Of a DNA stretch of 64,000 bases, positions 58,892 through 64,000 are shown in pieces (the first letter of the stretch is position 1; each line of letters begins with the position of its first letter). The stretch spans positions 434,001 through 498,000 of the forward strand of contig CAVSKX010000004.1 of NCBI GenBank assembly GCA_963728765.1. Direction: 5' to 3'. Under the pieces are notes generated by a model. It was given only the letters and a program-made list of their open reading frames with translations, was not told the origin of the DNA and ran no database searches. The stretch is from AC-32 sp963728765 (GTDB lineage: Bacteria > Actinomycetota > Thermoleophilia > Gaiellales > Gaiellaceae). Position numbers and translations under genes: made by a program.

Positions 58892-59571
58892 GTCGCGATC
58901 TCGGCCGCGGCGCCGACCATCCGCGTGAACCGCGGGACGACGTCGAGCAGGCTCTCCTGGGCGCACCAGGCGATGTCCTCCTCGAGCCCGGGCGGCCCGT
59001 ACGTGCGCGCGTTGATGCCGTCGATCGGCTCCGGGAAGCGGTCGGCCACGACCTCGGCCGCGATCGCCGCATCCGTTCGCTCGCCGCCGACGAGCCGCAC
59101 GATGCGGCCGGCGCAGTAGGCGTCGTCGATCGCGAACGCGCCCTTGTAGCCGGCACAGAGCACGGCCATGTCCTCCCCGCGCTCACGGGCATACGCCGAG
59201 ACCACGTCGAGGTTCAGCAGCGCTCCGAGCACGACCTCGTCGCAGGCGGCCGCGGCAGCGACGATCGAGCGCGTGCCGTTGGTCGTCGAGAGGATCAGCG
59301 TCTCGGCCCGCGGCTCGCGGAATTCCCTGGGCGAGGCACCCGCGTCGAAGGCCTCGATCCGTTTCGCCTCGCGCTCGCCTCCGGTGATCGCCTCGTCGCC
59401 CAGGTCGGCCCGCAGTGCCAGCGCGTCGTCGATCTCGGCGCAGCAGAGGACGCGCCGGTAGCCGGCCGCCAGCGCCTGCGCGATCGTCGAGGTCGCGCGC
59501 ATCACGTCCACGACGATCCCGAGCTGGGCCTCGGGCGCTTCCGCAGGCGTGAAAGCGACGTGGCAGCGCAT
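58888..59571 (-). CDS. comB: ComB-like 2-phosphosulfolactate phosphatase
   Basis: The 227-residue protein carries the ComB motifs VVDVMRATSTIAQALAAG, GGEREAKRI, LSTTNGTRSI and CAGYKGAFAIDDAYCAG. The enzyme removes phosphate from 2-phosphosulfolactate in coenzyme M synthesis of archaea; many bacteria have it without that pathway. Its true substrate here is open. It overlaps the MerR fusion end by 4 bp convergently. Confidence 0.85.
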   Translation of the reverse strand: MRCHVAFTPAEAPEAQLGIVVDVMRATSTIAQALAAGYRRVLCCAEIDDALALRADLGDEAITGGEREAKRIEAFDAGASPREFREPRAETLILSTTNGTRSIVAAAAACDEVVLGALLNLDVVSAYARERGEDMAVLCAGYKGAFAIDDAYCAGRIVRLVGGERTDAAIAAEVVADRFPEPIDGINARTYGPPGLEEDIAWCAQESLLDVVPRFTRMVGAAAEIAT

Positions 59572-59600
59572 GGCCGCACTACGCTACTCGAGGTCTCCGA

Positions 59601-60459
59601 GTGCCCTATTGCTATCGCCACCCCAACCGCGAGACGTTCGTCTCGTGCTCCGAGTGCGGCCGGCCGATCTGCGCCGAGTGCATGACCCCGGCGCCGGTCG
59701 GGCAGCGCTGCCCCGAGCACTCGGGCAAGCCGCAGGGCACGAAGCGCATCAGCGCCGGAGTCCGGCGCGGCGCGTTCGAGGGGACGGGCGCTCTCGACGA
59801 CCAAGATCGCTGGTTGCGCGTCAACGTCCTGATCTACGTCATCACGATCGTGCAGTCGCCCCTTCCGAGCGCGTTCAACCATCCCGGCGGCTCGTTGTTC
59901 AACCACTGGCTTGCTCTTCGGCCCGGCGGTGGCGAATGGCGATTGGTGGCGGTTGATCACCGCGCATTCCTGCACGGGAGTCTCCTGCACATCGGGTTCA
60001 ACATGTACTTCCTCTGGTTCGTCGGCTCTGCGGTGGAGGCCGCGCTCGGGCGTGGGCGGTTCCTGCTCGATGTACTTCGTCTCCGCGTTCGCGGGCTCAG
60101 CTGGCGCGCTCTTTGTTATCCACGTTCCCCCGGCGCAGATAGTCGGCGCCTCGGGAGCGGTGTTCGGAATTCTCGGCGCAGCACTCGTCCTCGAGCGCCA
60201 GCGGAACTTTGTGCTCGGCGGATCCGCAGCCGCGTTGATCGTGATCAACTTGATCCTCAGTTTCACGGTCCCGGGGATTTCGATCGGCGGCCACATCGGC
60301 GGACTGATCGGCGGCATCCTCTGCACGCTCGTGCTGTCGAAGTTCGGGCGCGGCCACGCCGCCTACAGCCGCGTTGGCCTCTGGGGGATCGCCGGAGTGC
60401 TCGGCGTGGGCCTGCTCAGCATCGCGGTCGCGTACTGGCGCGTCCGCGGTTACGCCTAG
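59601..60459 (+). pseudogene. Rhomboid intramembrane protease, several frameshifts
   Basis: Residues 1-40 form a four-Cys/His B-box-like zinc motif (YCYRHPNRETFVSCSECGRP). Then the reading frame switches near 59905, back near 59965 and again near 60078. Spliced, the pieces give a normal rhomboid: GDWWRLITA, AFLHGSLLHIGFNMYFLW, MYFVSAFAGSAGALF, catalytic Ser in GASGAVFG and His in GGHIGGLIGG. Three small indels in about 180 bp suggest a dead gene or a low-quality patch of sequence. Confidence 0.7.
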
Positions 60460-60460
60460 G

Positions 60461-60478
60461 CGGCGGCCTCAGCCGCCG
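60461..60478. terminator. Bidirectional hairpin between rhomboid and RTX genes
   Basis: CGGCGGC-CTCA-GCCGCCG, overlapping the end of the convergent RTX gene and lying just after the rhomboid stop. Confidence 0.5.
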
Positions 60479-60927
60479 CGTTCCATCGCATAGACGCGGT
60501 CGAGCTTGTCGTGGAAGGCGCGGTCGGTACCGGCGCCGCCGTTCAGCATGTCGGCGAAGCCGTCCCAGGCGAAGAACGTGTCGTTCCCCGCGCCGCCGTA
60601 GAGCGAATCGCGCCCGTGGTCGCCCTGAAGCTTGTCGTTTCCGAGGCCACCGAAGAGGATGTCGTTGCCGTCGCCACCGTTCAGCAGGTCGCGGCCGGGG
60701 CCGCCCTTGAGGACGTCATTGCCGCTGTTGCCGTCCAGCACGTCGGCGCCGCCGAGGCCGCAGATGACGTCGCGCTTCGGCGTTCCGAAGAGCAGGTCCG
60801 GCCCGGGCGTTCCGACGATCGTGCAGGCGCCGGCCTGCGGAGTGGCGTGCGCGTTGCGGATCAGGAAGAGCGAGACGGTCAGGAAGAGTGCCGCCGTCGC
60901 CTTCACTCGCTGCTCTCTGGGATTCAT
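60469..60927 (-). CDS. Secreted RTX (hemolysin-type Ca-binding repeat) protein
   Basis: The 152-residue protein has a signal peptide (about residues 10-29). About five nonapeptide GGxGxDxLx repeats follow (LGGADVLDGNSGNDVLKGGP, GRDLLNGGDGNDILFGG, GNDTFFAWDG). Such repeats fold as a beta-roll when calcium binds outside the cell. No catalytic domain is present. Confidence 0.85.
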   Translation of the reverse strand: MNPREQRVKATAALFLTVSLFLIRNAHATPQAGACTIVGTPGPDLLFGTPKRDVICGLGGADVLDGNSGNDVLKGGPGRDLLNGGDGNDILFGGLGNDKLQGDHGRDSLYGGAGNDTFFAWDGFADMLNGGAGTDRAFHDKLDRVYAMERGG

Positions 60928-61053
60928 GCGATCTCCCAGGGGAGATCGGCCCGCTCGGCGCCGATCGCGATCCCTCGGCCGGGGAAAACCGCTGCAAAAC
61001 CCAGGAGCGGAACGGCGTGCTGCCGCTAAGTCACGCCGCTCGGCTCGTAACCC

Positions 61054-61509
61054 CTATTCGGACGCGGGGCGGTTCGTTATGTGCACGTAGAGCTTGTCGT
61101 CGCTGCCGCACTCCTCACGCAACGCGACTTGCCCGCTTCGTCCTTGCCCTTCCCACGAGACCTCCGAGTCGTGGTCCTCGATCTCGTCGAACAGGATCTT
61201 GAAGCCGGCGGCCTCGAGCTCCTTCTTGTACTCGTCGTACGCGTCCTCGAGGCTCCCCTCGAAGAAGCCCTCGACGACCGTCGTCGGTCCCTGCGTCGAC
61301 TGCTTCGTGTAGGTCACGTTCTCGACCATCGGGAAGCTCGCAGGAAGGTTCGGAGCCTCGCTCAGAGCAGAGCCGTTGCAGGCAGCCACGGCCTGCTGGT
61401 TGAGCTCGCTCTCCTCGCCCTCGGTCTCACCGCCACCGCCGCCGCCACAGCCCGTCGCGACGGCCAGTACGACCGCAGCCAGCACCGCAAACCATGCGGC
61501 CTGCCTCAT
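61054..61509 (-). CDS. Small lipoprotein
   Basis: The 151-residue product has a signal peptide ending in a lipobox-like AVATGC (Cys about residue 21), a Gly-rich and acidic linker, and a mixed domain with two later Cys (about 44 and 135). LspA in this window would process it. Function unknown; two copies of a GFFEGSLEDAYDEY-type segment are not seen elsewhere. Confidence 0.78.
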   Translation of the reverse strand: MRQAAWFAVLAAVVLAVATGCGGGGGGETEGEESELNQQAVAACNGSALSEAPNLPASFPMVENVTYTKQSTQGPTTVVEGFFEGSLEDAYDEYKKELEAAGFKILFDEIEDHDSEVSWEGQGRSGQVALREECGSDDKLYVHITNRPASE

Positions 61510-61550
61510 CGTGTTCCTTTCCAGGATCCCCGGGCGAGACTCTAAACGGC

Positions 61551-64000
61551 TCAGCCGCCGGCGGTGACGGCCTCGACGCCCGCCTCCTTCAGCGCAGCCT
61601 GCGCGGCGGCGAGGCGCGCGAGGGGGACGCGGTACGGCGAGCAGCTGACGTAGTCGAGCCCGAGGCCGTGGCAGAACGCGACCGAGTCGGGCTCGCCACC
61701 GTGCTCGCCGCAGATGCCCATCTTCAGGTCGTCCTTGACACTGCGGCCGCGCTCGACGGCGATCTGCATCAGGTCGCCGACGCCGCTCTGGTCGAGCGTC
61801 TCGAACGGGTTGCGCTGCAGCACGCCGTCCTCGAGGTAACGGGTGAGGAACTTTCCCTCGGCGTCGTCGCGGGAGAAGCCGAGCGCCGTCTGCGTCAGGT
61901 CGTTCGTCCCGAAGGAGAAGAAGTCGGCGTGCTCGGCGATCTCGTCCGCGCGGATACAGGCGCGCGGCAGCTCGATCATCGTGCCGACGACATACTCGAC
62001 CTGGTCGCTCTCCTCCTGCGCGGTGTCGATCGTGAGCGCGCGCAGCCGGTTGAGCTCCTCGGCGAAGCCGACGAGCGGGTGCATGATCTCGACGAGCGGC
62101 GCTTCGCCGGTCCGCTCCTCGACGGCCGCCGCGGCCCGGATGATCGCCCGGACTTGCATCTCGTAGATCTCGGGCCAGAGCAGCCCGAGGCGGCAGCCGC
62201 GCGTTCCGAGCATCGGGTTCGACTCCTGCAGCGCCTTGATGCGCTCGCGCATCCGGTCGTCGCGGGCCTCCTCGAGCGGCGGCAGGAACTCGTGCAGCGG
62301 CGGGTCGAGCAGCCGGATCGTCACCGGCAGGCCGGCCATCGCCTCGAAGATCCCCTCGAAGTCGGCCTGCTGGTGCGGCAGCAGGCGGTCGAGCGCCGCT
62401 CGCCGCTCCTCTTCGCCCGAGGCCATGATCATCTCGCGCACGACGGGGAGCCTGTCCTCGGCCATGAACATGTGCTCCGTCCGGCAGAGCCCGATGCCCT
62501 GGGCGCCGAACTCGCGTGCCTTGGCGGCGTCCTCGGGCGTGTCCGCGTTCGCGCGCACCTTGAGCCGGCGCTGCTCGTCGGCCCAACCGAGGATCGTCTC
62601 GAAGTCCTCGTTGATCTGCGGCGGGACGAGATCGACGGCGCCGATCACGACACGGCCGGTCCCCCCGTCGATCGTGATCACGTCGCCTTCGGAGAGCTGC
62701 TGCCCGCCGATCGTCAGGGCGCGACGCTCCAGATCGATCGTCAGCTCCTCGCAGCCAGCCACGCACGGCTTCCCCATCCCACGCGCGACGACGGCCGCGT
62801 GCGAGGTCATGCCGCCGTGGGCGGTGAGGATTCCCGCAGCCTGGAGCAAGCCGTGGATGTCGTCGGGGGTCGTTTCCCAGCGCACGAGGATCACGCTCTC
62901 CCCTGCCTTGCCGCGCTCCTCCGCGGTGTCGGCGTCGAGCAGGACCTTGCCGCACGCAGCGCCGGGCGACGCATTCAGACCGCGGGCCGCAACCTCGAGC
63001 TCCGCCTGCGGGTCGATCATCGGGTGCAGCAGCTGGTCGAGCTGTGCGGGGTCGATCCGCACGACCGCGTCCTCGCGTGAGATCAGGGCCTCCTCCACCA
63101 TCGAGACCGCCGCCTTCAGCGCCGCGGCTGCGGTGCGCTTCGCCGACCGCGTCTGCAGCAGGTAGAGGCGGCCCTCCTCGACCGTGAACTCGATGTCCTG
63201 CATGTCTCGGTAGTGCTGCTCGAGGCGCCCCATCGTGTCGCGCAGCTGCCCGAACGCCTCCGGCAGCCGCTCCTGCATGGCCGCCAGCGGCTCGGGCGTC
63301 CTGATCCCGGCCACGACGTCCTCCCCCTGCGCATCCATGAGGAGCTCGCCGTAGAGCCCCTGCTCGCCGGTCGAGGGGTTCCGCGTGAAGGCGACGCCCG
63401 TGCCGGAGCCCTCGCCTTTGTTGCCGAAGACCATCTGGACGACGTTCACCGCCGTGCCGAGGTCGTCCGGGATCCGGTGGGCCCGACGGTAGACCTGCGC
63501 CCGCGGCGTGTCCCAGGAGGCGAAGACCCCACGCACCGCGTGGTTGAGCTGCTCGCGCGCGTCCTGCGGAAACGGCGAGTCTGTCTCGTCCTCGTAGATC
63601 CGCTCGAACGTGTCGACGAGCTCACGCAGGTCGTCGGCGTCGAGCTCGACGTCCTGCTGCACCCCGCGCGCGCCCTTGAGGTCGCTCAGCGCCTGCTCGA
63701 AGCGTTGAGCGTCGATGCCCATCACGACCTCGCCGTACATCTGGATCAGGCGGCGGTAGGAGTCGTACGCGAAGCGCGCGTTGCCGGTGTCGGCGGCCAG
63801 GCCTTCGACCGCCTCGTCGTTGAGCCCGAGGTTGAGGATCGTGTCCATCATCCCGGGCATCGAGATCGCGGCGCCCGAGCGCACGGAGACGAGCAGTGGG
63901 TCCTGCGAGTCGCCGAAGCGCTTTCCGGCCCTGCCCTCGAGGGCGTCGATGTGCCGGTCGATCTCCGCCGGAAGACCGTCGGGCAGCTCCTCGCCCCCCG
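61551..64000 (-). CDS. ppdK: Pyruvate, phosphate dikinase (3' part; start lies beyond the window)
   Basis: The frame is open to the window edge, so the N-terminal ATP-grasp part is missing. Present are the end of the nucleotide domain, the phospho-His domain (GGMTSHAAVVARGMGKPCVA) and the C-terminal PEP/pyruvate barrel (ECRT-type LCRTEHMF, GTNDLTQTALGFSRDDAE, CGEHGG). It interconverts PEP and pyruvate with ATP and phosphate. An internal GTG at 63884 is not the real start. Confidence 0.95.
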   Translation of the reverse strand, partial: GGEELPDGLPAEIDRHIDALEGRAGKRFGDSQDPLLVSVRSGAAISMPGMMDTILNLGLNDEAVEGLAADTGNARFAYDSYRRLIQMYGEVVMGIDAQRFEQALSDLKGARGVQQDVELDADDLRELVDTFERIYEDETDSPFPQDAREQLNHAVRGVFASWDTPRAQVYRRAHRIPDDLGTAVNVVQMVFGNKGEGSGTGVAFTRNPSTGEQGLYGELLMDAQGEDVVAGIRTPEPLAAMQERLPEAFGQLRDTMGRLEQHYRDMQDIEFTVEEGRLYLLQTRSAKRTAAAALKAAVSMVEEALISREDAVVRIDPAQLDQLLHPMIDPQAELEVAARGLNASPGAACGKVLLDADTAEERGKAGESVILVRWETTPDDIHGLLQAAGILTAHGGMTSHAAVVARGMGKPCVAGCEELTIDLERRALTIGGQQLSEGDVITIDGGTGRVVIGAVDLVPPQINEDFETILGWADEQRRLKVRANADTPEDAAKAREFGAQGIGLCRTEHMFMAEDRLPVVREMIMASGEEERRAALDRLLPHQQADFEGIFEAMAGLPVTIRLLDPPLHEFLPPLEEARDDRMRERIKALQESNPMLGTRGCRLGLLWPEIYEMQVRAIIRAAAAVEERTGEAPLVEIMHPLVGFAEELNRLRALTIDTAQEESDQVEYVVGTMIELPRACIRADEIAEHADFFSFGTNDLTQTALGFSRDDAEGKFLTRYLEDGVLQRNPFETLDQSGVGDLMQIAVERGRSVKDDLKMGICGEHGGEPDSVAFCHGLGLDYVSCSPYRVPLARLAAAQAALKEAGVEAVTAGG

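Noticed and set aside
60928..61053. Riboswitch between the RTX gene and the lipoprotein gene
   Set aside because: A stretch with GGGGAAAACC and GCAAAACC looks suggestive, but the conserved core and stems of GEMM or ydaO RNAs could not be laid out.

Overview
This window is a high-GC (about 70 %) actinobacterial chromosome segment. The gene content points to a deep-branching Actinobacteriota lineage, most likely class Thermoleophilia (Gaiellales/Solirubrobacterales type). The clues are a GarA-like FHA protein next to an FtsR-like MerR regulator, a single-motif RsiG homologue, SepF/YggT/DivIVA, ImuB with DnaE2 and DUF6504, and MurA with an Asp in place of the catalytic Cys. The taxonomic placement is inference; no rRNA or other marker that would settle it was recognised.

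Layout. 1-9.1 kb: a secreted S8 protease with unusual Trp-rich pentapeptide repeats, a large GGDEF/HD-GYP c-di-GMP protein, an HNH-repeat protein, a class II amidotransferase and two sigma-70 genes that converge on a nested hairpin. 9.1-18.8 kb: a DnaA-box cluster, small membrane and zinc proteins, then rsiG, garA, ftsR and apt, a nucleotidyltransferase/phosphohexomutase fusion, pgsA, a HutF-like amidohydrolase and a HAD protein. 19.1-23.1 kb: a decayed 3.9-kb integrative element in tRNA-Pro(GGG). It carries a two-piece sigma factor, a frameshifted excisionase-like gene, a 55-residue acidic protein coupled to a cell-wall hydrolase, and a broken tyrosine integrase. The insertion separated the tRNA from its terminator.

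23.3-25 kb holds two receiver-type regulators and an XRE regulator. 25-35 kb is a classical minus-strand housekeeping cluster, transcribed rpsB-tsf-pyrH-frr-uppS-cdsA-dxr-rseP-ispG-proS. It links translation, lipid and wall precursor synthesis and the MEP isoprenoid pathway. 35-49 kb carries a second diguanylate cyclase, then rluD, lspA, dksA-like, yggU, divIVA, yggT, sepF, yggS, pgeF, a DHH-CBS-CCA/poly(A) polymerase fusion, ridA, a HisB-fold protein lacking its metal ligands, and murA. 49-57.4 kb has a GH15 glucanase and a mutagenesis set: imuB-DUF6504 behind two LexA-type boxes, and dnaE2. 57.5-64 kb has a MerR-DUF1835 fusion behind a mer-like operator, comB, a rhomboid gene with several frameshifts, an RTX-repeat protein, a lipoprotein and the 3' part of ppdK.

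Cross-cutting themes. First, c-di-GMP: two diguanylate cyclases with intact I-sites, one HD-GYP domain and an RsiG-type c-di-GMP-binding anti-sigma candidate. Second, a dispersed bipartite palindromic repeat family (two adjacent hairpins, about 60 bp). It is found at eight loci, forms a four-copy tandem array behind sepF, and often abuts or supplies start and stop codons. Third, several families with lost or changed catalytic residues (MurA, HisB-like, ImuB, receiver proteins, HAD).
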